From contig NZ_CP160388.1 in the NCBI RefSeq assembly GCF_040732315.1, forward strand, positions 1,214,501 through 1,278,500: a stretch of DNA of 64,000 nt. The letters run 5' to 3'. Both the position numbers and the translations under genes were made by a program. Shown here in pieces: positions 49,601-59,000 of this stretch. The stretch's first letter is position 1. Each line of letters opens with the position of its first letter. The notes under the pieces were generated by a model. The model was not told the DNA's origin. It ran no database searches and worked only from the letters and a program-made list of their open reading frames with translations. This DNA is from Oryzisolibacter sp. LB2S. Lineage in GTDB: Bacteria > Pseudomonadota > Gammaproteobacteria > Burkholderiales > Burkholderiaceae_C.

Positions 49601-50313
49601 CCGCGCGCACGTTCACCGCCGAGGGCACGGTGGGCATAGGCGGCGTCTACATGTGCATCTATGGCATGGACTCGCCGGGCGGCTACCAGCTCGTCGGCCG
49701 CACGGTGCCGATCTGGAACAAGTTTCTGAGCAACCGCCAGTTCGGCGCCGAGCCCTGGCTGCTGCGCTTCTTCGACCGCGTGCGCTTTTATCCGGTCAGC
49801 GAGGCCGAGCTCGAGCGCTTTCGCGCCGACTTCCGCGCCGGGCGGGCGCAGGTGCGCGTCGAGGACGCGGTGTTCGACCTCTCCGAGCACGAGCGGCTGC
49901 TCGAACGTGACCGGCACGACATCGCGGCCTTCCAGCAGCGCCAGCAGGCGGCCTACGCGGCCGAGGTGGCGCTGTGGCAGAGCGACGCGGCCGCGCACGC
50001 GGGCGACGACGGGGACGGCCCGGCCCACCAGGCGGCGCATGACAACGCCGTGGCGGCCGACATGTCGGGCAATGTGTGGAAGCTGCTGGTCGAGGTCGGC
50101 CAGCAGGTGGAGGCCGGTCAGCCGCTCGTGATACTCGAAGCCATGAAGATGGAGTTCCAGGTCACGGCGAGCCAGGCGGGCACGGTGGTCGCCCTGTACT
50201 GCAAGGCGGGCAAGACAGTCGCGGCCGGCGACGCGCTGCTCGCGATCGAGCCGCTGGCCCCGGGCCAGGCCCGGCCGCAGACGAGCCCGTCCGAGGTCTG
50301 CGATACCGTCTGA
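46639..50313 (+). CDS. uca: urea carboxylase
   Basis: 1224 residues. Biotin carboxylase domain (1-450: [20 protein letters not shown] start [47 protein letters not shown]). KipA/AHS2-type domain (about 460-790, [24 protein letters not shown]), KipI/AHS1-type domain (about 820-1040, [15 protein letters not shown]), and a C-terminal biotinyl domain with EAMKMEF (biotinylated Lys about 1170). It carboxylates urea to allophanate using ATP and bicarbonate, and pairs with the upstream hydrolase. GGAG lies 9 bases before the ATG. Confidence 0.96.
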   Translation: [1224 protein letters not shown]

Positions 50314-50403
50314 GTGACGGGCCCCGTCGACGCCGGCCGCATCAAGGGACTGCGCCCGGCGCAGGGCCGGCGGTGCTGGTGGAGCGGGTGGGAGTGGGGA
50401 TTC

Positions 50404-50480
50404 TGGCCTGCCCGGAGGGACTCGAACCCCCGACCTATTGCTTAGAAGGCAATTGCTCTATCCGGTTGAGCTACGGGCAG
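50404..50480 (-). tRNA. tRNA-Arg (TCT anticodon)
   Basis: 77 nt cloverleaf on the minus strand: acceptor CTGCCCG/CGGGCAG, D-arm GCTC/GAGC, anticodon stem ATTGC/GCAAT with loop CTTCTAA (anticodon TCT), T-arm with TTCGAGT, encoded CCA. It reads AGA/AGG arginine codons, rare in this GC-rich genome. Confidence 0.95.
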
Positions 50481-50572
50481 TTGGTGCAGCCAAGGTGCAG
50501 GATCATACCGGGGCGCGGGGCCTGCTCCGGCAATGCCGCCATGGCGATGTGGCCGAATCGATGGAATCTGAT

Positions 50573-50628
50573 GAAAAAATGGCTGCAGCGCGCTCTGTGG
50601 GCGCGCTGGCAGCTATTGTTTTTGATGG
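50573..50628 (-). repeat. dispersed AGCTGC hairpin element, copy 9
   Basis: Minus strand: ATCAAAAACAATAGCTGC, then hairpin CAGCGCGC/GCGCGCTG (50586-50593 with 50601-50608), then CAGCCATTTTTTC. It lies between the end of the M14 peptidase gene (15 bp away) and tRNA-Arg. Confidence 0.8.
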
Positions 50629-50642
50629 TCCTGCCCGGTCTC

Positions 50643-52427
50643 TCAGTCCGTGTCCTCGAACACCAGGGACGGCGGCACCATCACGCGCGCCGTGTCGCCG
50701 AGGTTGGCGATGAGGTGGTGGGCGAAGTAGCTGTTCTGCGTGTCGGGCTCGAGCGCCGCGATGGCCAGGTTGGCCAGCGGCTGGTTGAGCGGCACGTAAT
50801 AGCTGCCGGCCGGTATGTCGATGGCGCTGCGCGTGGGCGTGACCTGAACGCGGATGATGGGCTGGTCGCCCTCCACGCTGCCGCGCACATCCTTGCGCGT
50901 GGCGGTGTCGCGGCTGTCCTCGTGGTAGGTGTCGGCCAGCACCGATCCCTGCTCGGCCACGCGCAGCACCTGCAGGCCCAGCAGCCGCAGGCGCTCGACG
51001 GCGTCGTCCGCGCTCTCGGCCAGCCAGTAGCCGCAGGGGCGCGGGCGCTTCTTCAGGGCCTGCAGCCGCAGCGACGAGTTCCAGTCCACGCGCAGCGTGC
51101 GGTCGGCGCCGGTCGCGGGGTCGAGCATGATGATCTCGTGCTGGGTCGGCGTGGGGGCGGCCTCGACCACGATCTCGCCGCGGCAGGCCTGGGACGCGAT
51201 GTCGCGCGCCTCGTAGGAGCGCACCTGCTGCAGGCTGTCCGCGCGGTCCACGGTGCTGCGCAGCGCACTCGTGAGGGCCGTGACATGCGAATGCACGCGG
51301 CGCTGTATGTGGGCGCGGCCAATGCCCACGCCGCGCGTCTCCAGCAGCATGCTTACGGCGTTCTTCAGGCCGTTGACGTTGCGTCCCGTGTCCGGCTGCG
51401 TGCCGCCCATGGACAGGCGCAGGTCGTCCATGCGCGTGGAGGTCGTGTAGTACCACTCCTGGGTGAGGTTCTCGGCGTCCAGGGCCTTGATCATGGGGGC
51501 GCGGTACCACTCCAGGGCCGCACGCGTCATGAACTCGGGCAGGTTGGCCGTGGTGGCATGCTGCAGCAGCACGTCGTAGCGCTGGATGGCGTGGAACTTC
51601 TCCAGGAAGCGCCCGGCCACCGTGTACTCGTGCGCGTCGATGATGGCCATGGGGCGGTAGTCGCGCACCAGCGCGGCCAGGGCGCGCGTCTCGGGCGTCT
51701 TGAGCAGCAGATGGTCGCGGTTCATGTCCACGCCGCTGGCGGTGGCGCGCTTGCCGGCCTCGGCGCCGTCGGGGTTGGCGCGCGGCACGATGATCACGTT
51801 GATGCGCTTGAGCATGGGCTCTAGCAGGCCCTGGGCGAGTTCGCGCGCCACCACCAGCAGGGCCTCGCTGCCCGCGGGTTCGTCGCCATGCTGCTGGCCG
51901 ACGAGCAGCACTGTGGGGCGGCGGCTGGCCTCCAGCGTGGCGATGTCGGTGCCCGCGGCCTGCGTGAGCAGCAGGGCCTGGATGGGCGTGCCGCGCTGGG
52001 ACAGGCCCAGGTCGAGCAACCGTGAGCGTGTGGCGCCCTGGGTGTCGGTGGCCAGGCGCAGCAGCCATTGCGAGAGTTCGGCATTGGTCGTGAAGGCGCG
52101 CCGGCCCTCGGCCAGGCCCGGTGTCTCGTAGCGCACGGGCGGCTCGGGAAAGCGCGCCGCCACGGCCTCGCCGTAGGGCATGGCGGCGGTGGCCGACTCG
52201 GGAGTGCTGGGCGCGACCGGCGTGATCGTGACCGGCGTGGCTATGGCCTCGTCGCGCGGCGGCAGGCCCAGGGGCGGGGGCACGGGCCTGGTGGCCTGCG
52301 TGGCCGCCACGGGTGGCTTGGCCGCGGGCGTGGCGGCGGGCCAGGGCGGCAGTGGCGTGCTCGCGCAGGCCGACAACAGCACCGCCGCCGAGAGCGTCAG
52401 CAGGGGGGCGGTGAATCTCGCATTCAT
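50643..52427 (-). CDS. M14 family zinc carboxypeptidase, lipoprotein
   Basis: 594 residues from ATG 52427, which gives a lipoprotein signal (TAPLLTLSAAVLLSAC, lipobox LSAC at about 18-21); an upstream in-frame ATG at 52487 would bury it. A Pro/Ala/Thr-rich linker precedes the catalytic domain. Zn ligands are in LLVGQQHGDEPAGSE (HxxE) and IIDAHEY, with RANPDGAE and DMNRDHLLL as in M14 peptidases. It likely trims peptides in the envelope. The C-terminal about 180 residues have no family I recognise. Antisense to nothing else credible. Confidence 0.85.
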   Translation of the reverse strand: MNARFTAPLLTLSAAVLLSACASTPLPPWPAATPAAKPPVAATQATRPVPPPLGLPPRDEAIATPVTITPVAPSTPESATAAMPYGEAVAARFPEPPVRYETPGLAEGRRAFTTNAELSQWLLRLATDTQGATRSRLLDLGLSQRGTPIQALLLTQAAGTDIATLEASRRPTVLLVGQQHGDEPAGSEALLVVARELAQGLLEPMLKRINVIIVPRANPDGAEAGKRATASGVDMNRDHLLLKTPETRALAALVRDYRPMAIIDAHEYTVAGRFLEKFHAIQRYDVLLQHATTANLPEFMTRAALEWYRAPMIKALDAENLTQEWYYTTSTRMDDLRLSMGGTQPDTGRNVNGLKNAVSMLLETRGVGIGRAHIQRRVHSHVTALTSALRSTVDRADSLQQVRSYEARDIASQACRGEIVVEAAPTPTQHEIIMLDPATGADRTLRVDWNSSLRLQALKKRPRPCGYWLAESADDAVERLRLLGLQVLRVAEQGSVLADTYHEDSRDTATRKDVRGSVEGDQPIIRVQVTPTRSAIDIPAGSYYVPLNQPLANLAIAALEPDTQNSYFAHHLIANLGDTARVMVPPSLVFEDTD

Positions 52428-52553
52428 GCGCGGGCGGGCGACAGGCTGCGGTGCGCAGGTCAGGGGCAGGGCTGTGGTCGTCTTCATGGTGTGCGGGATG
52501 TTACCGGGCGTCTGTGGCACTTCGCGCATGCGGCGCCATGGCCGAGCGCCCAG

Positions 52554-52583
52554 AAAAAAGGGCCCGGCAATGGTACCGGGCCC
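52554..52583 (-). terminator. rho-independent terminator of rhlE
   Basis: On the minus strand an 8-bp GC stem GGGCCCGG/CCGGGCCC with an 8-base loop is followed by six T. It begins 24 bases after the rhlE stop. Confidence 0.92.
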
Positions 52584-52606
52584 GTGACCTTCAATGCATC
52601 AGGTGC

Positions 52607-54340
52607 TCAGCGGCCAAAGCCGCCGCCACCGCCGCCGCGCTGGCCGCGGCCGCCGCGAAAGCCGCCGCCACGGCGGCCGCGGTCGGCCATGCTGTCGACG
52701 CTGGTGCGCATGGGGTCGGGCTGGCCGCCGCGGCTGCCCGCGCCGCGGCGCGGATCCAGGCTCACATGCTTGAGCTGGGTGCCCAGGTGTGCGTTCTCGC
52801 CGCGCGGCTGGCTGTCGTCGTGGCGGCGCGGGTTGGCATTGCCACCGCGGCCACGGCCGCCGCCGGCACCGCCCATGCCGCCATGGGCCGGACGCGGGCC
52901 GCGTGCGCCGGGCTGGCCGGTGTTGGCGCCATTGCCGCCGCGGCCCTGGGCGTTGCGCTGTCCGTCGCGCTGACCGTCGCGCTGACCGTCACCGCGCTGG
53001 CCATCGCCGCGCTGGCCATCGCCCTGGCGGCCGCCGCGCGCGCTGCCCTGGGCCGCCTTGTTGGCGCGGATGCGCTCCATCATCTCCTGGCGCGCTGCCT
53101 TGGCCGCGGCCTGCATGACCTCGCGGCTCGGCGGCTTGCCCGCGCCGCCCCAGATGGTCTGGCGGCCCATGGCGATGGGCTCGGCCTTCTCGCCTTCCTC
53201 GGGGCCGAAGCCCTCGATGGGCTGCACGGGGATCTCCTGCTTGGTGAAGCGCTCGATCTCCATCATGAAGCCCTCTTCGTCCATGCACACCAGGCTCACG
53301 GCCTGGCCCTCGCGCCCGGCGCGGCCGGTGCGGCCGATGCGGTGCACGTAGTCCTCGGGGACGTTGGGGATCTCGTAGTTCACGACATGCGGCAGGTCGT
53401 CGATGTCGATGCCGCGCGCGGCAATGTCGGTGGCCACCAGCGCCCTGATCTGGCCGGTCTTGAAGCCTTCCAGGGCCTGGGTGCGGGCGCTCTGGCTCTT
53501 GTTGCCGTGCAGCGCCATGGCCGAGACGCCGTTCTTCGTCAGGTAGTCGGCCACGTTGTTGGCGCCGAACTTGGTGCGCGTGAAGACCAGCACCTGGCTC
53601 CAGTTGTGCTCCTGGATGATGTGCAGCAGCACCTGCTTCTTCTTGCCGCGGCCCACGGGGTGGATGACCTGGCTGATGCGCTGCACCGTGGTGTTGCGCG
53701 GCGTGACCTGGATGCTCTGCGGGTTCTTCAGGAGGCCATTGGCCAGCTCGCGGATCTCGTCGCTGAAGGTGGCCGAGAACAGCAGGCTCTGCTTGGATTC
53801 GGGCAGCAGCGCGAGGATCTTCTTCACGTCGTGGATGAAGCCCATGTCCAGCATGCGGTCGGCCTCGTCGAGCACCAGGATCTCGACCGTGGACAGGTCC
53901 ATGAAGCCCTGCTGCTGCAGATCCAGCAGGCGACCGGGCGTGGCCACGAGCACGTCCACGCCGCGCTTGATGCGCTCGATCTGCGGGTTCATGCCCACGC
54001 CGCCGAAGATCACGGTGGACTTGATGTCCAGGTGCTTGCCGTAGGCGCGCACGGATTCCTCGACCTGCGCGGCCAGTTCCCGCGTGGGGGTGAGCACCAG
54101 GGCGCGCACGCCGCGGTTGCCGAACTTGCTCGTCGAGGCGCTGCCGCCTGCCAGGCGCTGCAGCATGGGCAGGGTGAACGCGGCCGTCTTGCCCGTGCCG
54201 GTCTGCGCGCCGGCGAGCAGGTCATGGCCTTGCAGCACCACGGGAATGGCCTGGGCCTGGATGGGGGTTGGAGATTGATAGCCTTGTTCTTGTACGGCCT
54301 GCAATATGGCTGGCGTCAGCTTCAGTTCTTCAAATGTCAT
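52607..54340 (-). CDS. rhlE: DEAD-box RNA helicase RhlE
   Basis: 577 residues. Q motif, motif [12 protein letters not shown] (about 45-55), Ia PTRELA, Ib GG and [39 protein letters not shown] and [13 protein letters not shown]. The C-terminal tail (from about 420) is long, basic and glycine-rich, with short tandem GDGQR/DGQR repeats (about 457-482) and RGG boxes. This RhlE-type tail aids RNA binding. It remodels ribosomal or cold-shock RNA. Upstream 256 bp to ettA hold no other gene. Confidence 0.94.
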   Translation of the reverse strand: MTFEELKLTPAILQAVQEQGYQSPTPIQAQAIPVVLQGHDLLAGAQTGTGKTAAFTLPMLQRLAGGSASTSKFGNRGVRALVLTPTRELAAQVEESVRAYGKHLDIKSTVIFGGVGMNPQIERIKRGVDVLVATPGRLLDLQQQGFMDLSTVEILVLDEADRMLDMGFIHDVKKILALLPESKQSLLFSATFSDEIRELANGLLKNPQSIQVTPRNTTVQRISQVIHPVGRGKKKQVLLHIIQEHNWSQVLVFTRTKFGANNVADYLTKNGVSAMALHGNKSQSARTQALEGFKTGQIRALVATDIAARGIDIDDLPHVVNYEIPNVPEDYVHRIGRTGRAGREGQAVSLVCMDEEGFMMEIERFTKQEIPVQPIEGFGPEEGEKAEPIAMGRQTIWGGAGKPPSREVMQAAAKAARQEMMERIRANKAAQGSARGGRQGDGQRGDGQRGDGQRDGQRDGQRNAQGRGGNGANTGQPGARGPRPAHGGMGGAGGGRGRGGNANPRRHDDSQPRGENAHLGTQLKHVSLDPRRGAGSRGGQPDPMRTSVDSMADRGRRGGGFRGGRGQRGGGGGGFGR

Positions 54341-54547
54341 GTACGTTGGTTGCGCCCGTCCTGGGCGCTGGGTACCTGCCGGTTGCCCGCGACCTTGCAA
54401 GCCGCTGGGCCAGTTCTTTGGGCAGATGATTTCAAGGGTGGGAGCCCGGAAATTGCTTCCATCGTCCCCAGCTTGTCTAGGCTGATGTCGGGGCAACTGG
54501 AACCCACGACGCCCGTTATTGTCGCATGCGCCGATAATCTATGTTGC

Positions 54548-54575
54548 GCGCCGCAGTTCGCGGCGCCTTCTTTTT
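54548..54575 (+). terminator. terminator-like hairpin in the ettA leader
   Basis: GCGCCGC/GCGGCGC stem (54548-54554 with 54560-54566, 5-base loop) followed by CTTCTTTTT, only 22 bp before the ettA start codon. On the opposite strand it lacks a T-run, so it does not serve rhlE. It could attenuate ettA. Confidence 0.45.
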
Positions 54576-54596
54576 GCTCATTTTTTTGAAGAATCC

Positions 54597-56258
<1,662 letters not shown>

Positions 56259-56272
56259 GCACCAGCATGACG

Positions 56273-56300
56273 ACGGGCCGCAAGGCCCGTTGTTGTTTCT
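56273..56300 (+). terminator. terminator after ettA
   Basis: ACGGGCC-GCAA-GGCCCGT stem with a T-rich tail (TGTTGTTT), 15 bases after the ettA stop and before the convergent P1 peptidase gene. Confidence 0.7.
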
Positions 56301-56310
56301 GGGGCCGGCA

Positions 56311-57339
56311 CTATGCGCCGGTGCCGGCAGGCGCGCCGCCCATGTCGGCCCAGCCCGGCAGGTGCAGCCCCTCGGCCGTGGTCAGCGTGCGCGCGGCGCG
56401 CACGGCGCGCACAGTGGCGCGGGCCACGGCCTCGGCTGCCATGGTGGCCAGCACCATCATGCCGGGGTGCTTGGCATGCCGGCCCGTGGCCAGGGTGAAC
56501 AGCGTGTCGCCGTCGCTCATGGTGTGCACCGGGTTGATGGCGCGCGCCAGGCCGTCGTGGCCCACCACGGCCAGGCGCTGGGCCTGCAGCTTGGTCAGCC
56601 GCGCGTCGGTGGCGATCACGCCTATGGTGGTGTTGCTGCCCGCGAGCAGCGGCTGCGGCGGCTCGCCCGCCAGCAGGGCGCGGCGCGTGTCGCGCAGGCC
56701 CCGGCCGTCCTGCGTGCGCGCGCCGGCCAGCGGCAGGCCGGTGCCGGGGTCGACCACGTCGCCCACGGCGTTGCAGGCGATCAGCGCGCCCACCGTGACG
56801 CCCGCCACGGTGACCGAGGCCGTGCCCAGGCCGCCCTTCATGGCGTGCTGCAGGCCGAACATCTTGCCGACCACGGCGCCGCTGCCCGCGCCCACATTGC
56901 CCTCGGCCGGGGGCGCGCCGCTGGCGGCCTGGCAGGCGGCGTAGCCGGCGGCGGCGTCGGGGCGAATCCTCATGTCGCCCACATGCAGGTCGAACAGCAC
57001 GGCGGCGGGCACCAGCGGCAGGCGGCCCACGCCCAGGTCCAGGCCCACGCCTTGCTCCTCGAGCCAGCGCACGGCGCCCGTGGCGGCCTCCAGCCCCCAG
57101 GCGCTCCCGCCCGCGAGCATGATGGCGTGCACCTGCTGCACCAGGTTGCCGGGGGCGAGCAGATCGGTCTCGCGCGTGCCGGGCGCGGCGCCGCGCACGT
57201 CCACGCCGGCTACGGCGCCCTCGCGCGCGATGACCACGGTGCAGCCCGTGGGGCGGCGCGTGTCGCTGTAGTGGCCGACGGTGATGCCGGCAACGTCGGT
57301 GATGGCGCCGCTGGCGCCGTGCTGGGGGCTGGCTTGCAT
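56311..57339 (-). CDS. P1 family (DmpA/NylC-type) self-processing aminopeptidase
   Basis: 342 residues. ITDVAGITVGHYSD start, HAIMLAGGSAWGLEAATGAVRWLEE and GNVGAGSGAVVGK are typical. The autocleavage site is in LLAGSNTTIGVIATDA (Asn236-Thr237), where Thr becomes the N-terminal nucleophile of the mature enzyme. Family members cleave D-amino acid amides, beta-peptides or nylon oligomers. It is last in a probable operon with DUF411 (17-bp gap) and cupredoxin genes; why it belongs to a copper-type operon is unclear. Confidence 0.85.
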   Translation of the reverse strand: MQASPQHGASGAITDVAGITVGHYSDTRRPTGCTVVIAREGAVAGVDVRGAAPGTRETDLLAPGNLVQQVHAIMLAGGSAWGLEAATGAVRWLEEQGVGLDLGVGRLPLVPAAVLFDLHVGDMRIRPDAAAGYAACQAASGAPPAEGNVGAGSGAVVGKMFGLQHAMKGGLGTASVTVAGVTVGALIACNAVGDVVDPGTGLPLAGARTQDGRGLRDTRRALLAGEPPQPLLAGSNTTIGVIATDARLTKLQAQRLAVVGHDGLARAINPVHTMSDGDTLFTLATGRHAKHPGMMVLATMAAEAVARATVRAVRAARTLTTAEGLHLPGWADMGGAPAGTGA

Positions 57340-57356
57340 GGGCGCCGATTATGGTT

Positions 57357-57836
57357 TCAGCGATGGCTGGTGAACACGCGCGTGGAGACGTCGCTGTTCA
57401 TCAGGTTTTTGGTGACCAGCAGCACGTCGTAGGGGTCCTTGCGGCCCTTGTATTCGGGGCCATCCATGCCGGGGCTGCCCACGGGCATGCCGGGCACAGC
57501 AAGGCCCAGGGCCTTGGGGCGCTGCTTGAGCAGCCTCTTCACATCGGCCGCGGGCACATGGCCCTCGAGCAGGTAGCCGCCCACGAGGGCTGTGTGGCAC
57601 GAGCCCAGGCGCTGGGGCAGGCCCAGGCGGGCGCGCACCGCGGTGTTGCCGCTCTCGTGCACGGTGACGGTGAAGCCGTTGGCCTGCATGTGCTCGACCC
57701 AGTCCTGGCAGCAGCCGCAGTTGGGGTCCTTCCAGACCTCCACGGCGTTGTCCTTGGTGGCCCAGGCGGGCAGGGCGGCGCAGGCCGCGGCGGCGGCGAT
57801 GGCAGTCATCCATTGGCGGCGATTGGTGCTGTGCAT
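57357..57836 (-). CDS. DUF411 metal-binding protein
   Basis: 159 residues. NRRQWMTAIAAAAACAALPAWA leader (Tat-like). KDPNCGCCQDWVEHM with CxCC (Cys40, 42, 43) and a later LGSCHTALVGGYLLEGHVPA are DUF411 hallmarks. The family is small, exported and found with copper-resistance genes; copper binding by the Cys cluster is likely. It lies 9 bp after the cupredoxin gene. Confidence 0.88.
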   Translation of the reverse strand: MHSTNRRQWMTAIAAAAACAALPAWATKDNAVEVWKDPNCGCCQDWVEHMQANGFTVTVHESGNTAVRARLGLPQRLGSCHTALVGGYLLEGHVPAADVKRLLKQRPKALGLAVPGMPVGSPGMDGPEYKGRKDPYDVLLVTKNLMNSDVSTRVFTSHR

Positions 57837-57845
57837 GGCGTGACC

Positions 57846-58331
57846 TCAGGGTGTGACGGTGAAGCTGCCGCGCATGCCGGCCTCGAAATGGCCCGGGACC
57901 AGGCAGGCAAAGTCGAAACGGCCGGCGCGGTTGAAGTGCCAGACCAGGTCGCCCTTGCGCCCGGGCTTGACATGGGCCATGTGCGCCTCGCCATGCTCCA
58001 TGCCGGGCTGCTCGCGCATCATGGCCGCATGCTCGTCCAGGCTGGCCTGGGTGCCCAGCACCACCTCGTGCAGCACCTGGCCCTTGTTCTCGACGCGCAG
58101 GCGCACGGTCTCGCCCTGCCTGACGCTGAAGTGCGCGGGCGCAAAGCGCATGTCGTCCGTCATGCGCAGGGTGATGGTGCGCGTGGCCCGGGCGGCGTCG
58201 CCGGCAATGCCCCAGGCCTGCTGCTGCGGTGCGGCGTCGGTGTGGCCGTGGTGGCCTGTGTTTTCATGAGAGAAACCGGCTGTGGCGGCTGCCAGTAAAG
58301 CGCAAGCAGCTATCAATTGAATAGTATTCAT
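57846..58331 (-). CDS. exported cupredoxin (CopI-like)
   Basis: 161 residues. Signal peptide LIAACALLAAATAGFS (about 6-21), then a His-rich start (HENTGHHGHTD) and a cupredoxin fold with type-1 copper ligands His88 (VLHEVV), Cys143, His148 and Met153 (FACLVPGHFEAGM). It probably buffers periplasmic copper or transfers electrons. It is first in the cupredoxin, DUF411, P1 peptidase operon. Its signal-peptide codons lie in a copy of the dispersed hairpin repeat. Confidence 0.88.
   Translation of the reverse strand: MNTIQLIAACALLAAATAGFSHENTGHHGHTDAAPQQQAWGIAGDAARATRTITLRMTDDMRFAPAHFSVRQGETVRLRVENKGQVLHEVVLGTQASLDEHAAMMREQPGMEHGEAHMAHVKPGRKGDLVWHFNRAGRFDFACLVPGHFEAGMRGSFTVTP
58272..58324 (-). 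repeat. dispersed AGCTGC hairpin element, copy 10 (codes for a signal peptide)
   Basis: Minus strand: CAATTGATAGCTGCTTGCGC, then TTTACTGGCAGCCGCCACAG and CCGGTTTC. It matches copy 5 in the AGCTGCTTGCGCTTT core and in reading frame. It encodes IQLIAACALLAAATAGF of the cupredoxin. Confidence 0.65.
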
Positions 58332-58425
58332 GGGATTGTTCGTTCGTTGGTCGGAGGATGCGCGGCGCCGCCATGCCGCGCCGTTGGGGCGCGGGCGGTC
58401 GGTGGCGGACGCAGCTTGGGCGTCA

Positions 58426-58584
58426 GAGGCTGTGAGTCTTTCCCTCGTGCCCGAAAGGCGCGCGAAAACGCACCCGATCGAGGCGCAAAACGCAGCCATA
58501 GCTCGGGCTATGGCGAGTATTTGCAACGATGAGCGGGGGTGTTTTGGCGTGCAAGGCGGGCACAGGGGAAAAACTCACAGCCTC
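58426..58584. mobile_element. MITE-like element with 28-bp terminal inverted repeats
   Basis: Left end GAGGCTGTGAGTCTTTCCCT(CGTGCCCG) at 58426-58453; the right end at 58557-58584 is its complement with 25 of 28 matches. Total 159 bp. A central hairpin GCCATAGC/GCTATGGC (58494-58513) makes the unit strongly foldable. No coding capacity. It separates the cupredoxin promoter from the Cys/His-rich gene. Confidence 0.7.
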
Positions 58585-58589
58585 TCATC

Positions 58590-58955
58590 TCAAACGATGG
58601 GGGGCTTGATGGCCTGAGCGGCCGGGGCGCTGGCAAAGCGCACGCCCTGTGTTGGGTGGTGCGTGTGGCCCGGCGCCGTCTCCGGCGGCGTCATCCAGGC
58701 GGAGAGCGCCAGCGCCGAATGACAGATGCCGCAGGCGCCGCAGCCGCTGGGATGGGCCGCATGTGTGTCGCCCGCGGCGTCGCAGCAATGCCGCTCCATG
58801 GCCTGGTGTGCGTGCACGCCATGGTCCTGGTCGCCGGCGGCGTGCATGGTCTGCGGCGTTGCCGTCGCGGGAACCAGGCCCATGGCCATGGCGTCGCCCA
58901 GCAGGCCGCGCAGGACCAGCAGCATGACCAGGGCAAGGGACAGGAGGCGACGCAT
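58590..58955 (-). CDS. Cys/His-rich small exported protein (CopL/DUF2946-like)
   Basis: 121 residues. A leader LLSLALVMLLVLRGLLGDAMA is followed by a region dense in metal ligands: DQDHGVHAHQAMERHCCDA, then HPSGCGACGICHSAL. Size and CGACGICH-type pattern resemble the small CopL/DUF2946 proteins of copper-resistance loci. The neighbouring cupredoxin/DUF411 operon supports a copper role. Homology is by pattern only, so the name is tentative. The MITE-like element ends 5 bp after the stop. Confidence 0.6.
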   Translation of the reverse strand: MRRLLSLALVMLLVLRGLLGDAMAMGLVPATATPQTMHAAGDQDHGVHAHQAMERHCCDAAGDTHAAHPSGCGACGICHSALALSAWMTPPETAPGHTHHPTQGVRFASAPAAQAIKPPIV

Positions 58956-59000
58956 GGCGGGAATGATACTGGGGCGGTTGGCGAAGTTCCCGGCGTGGGC

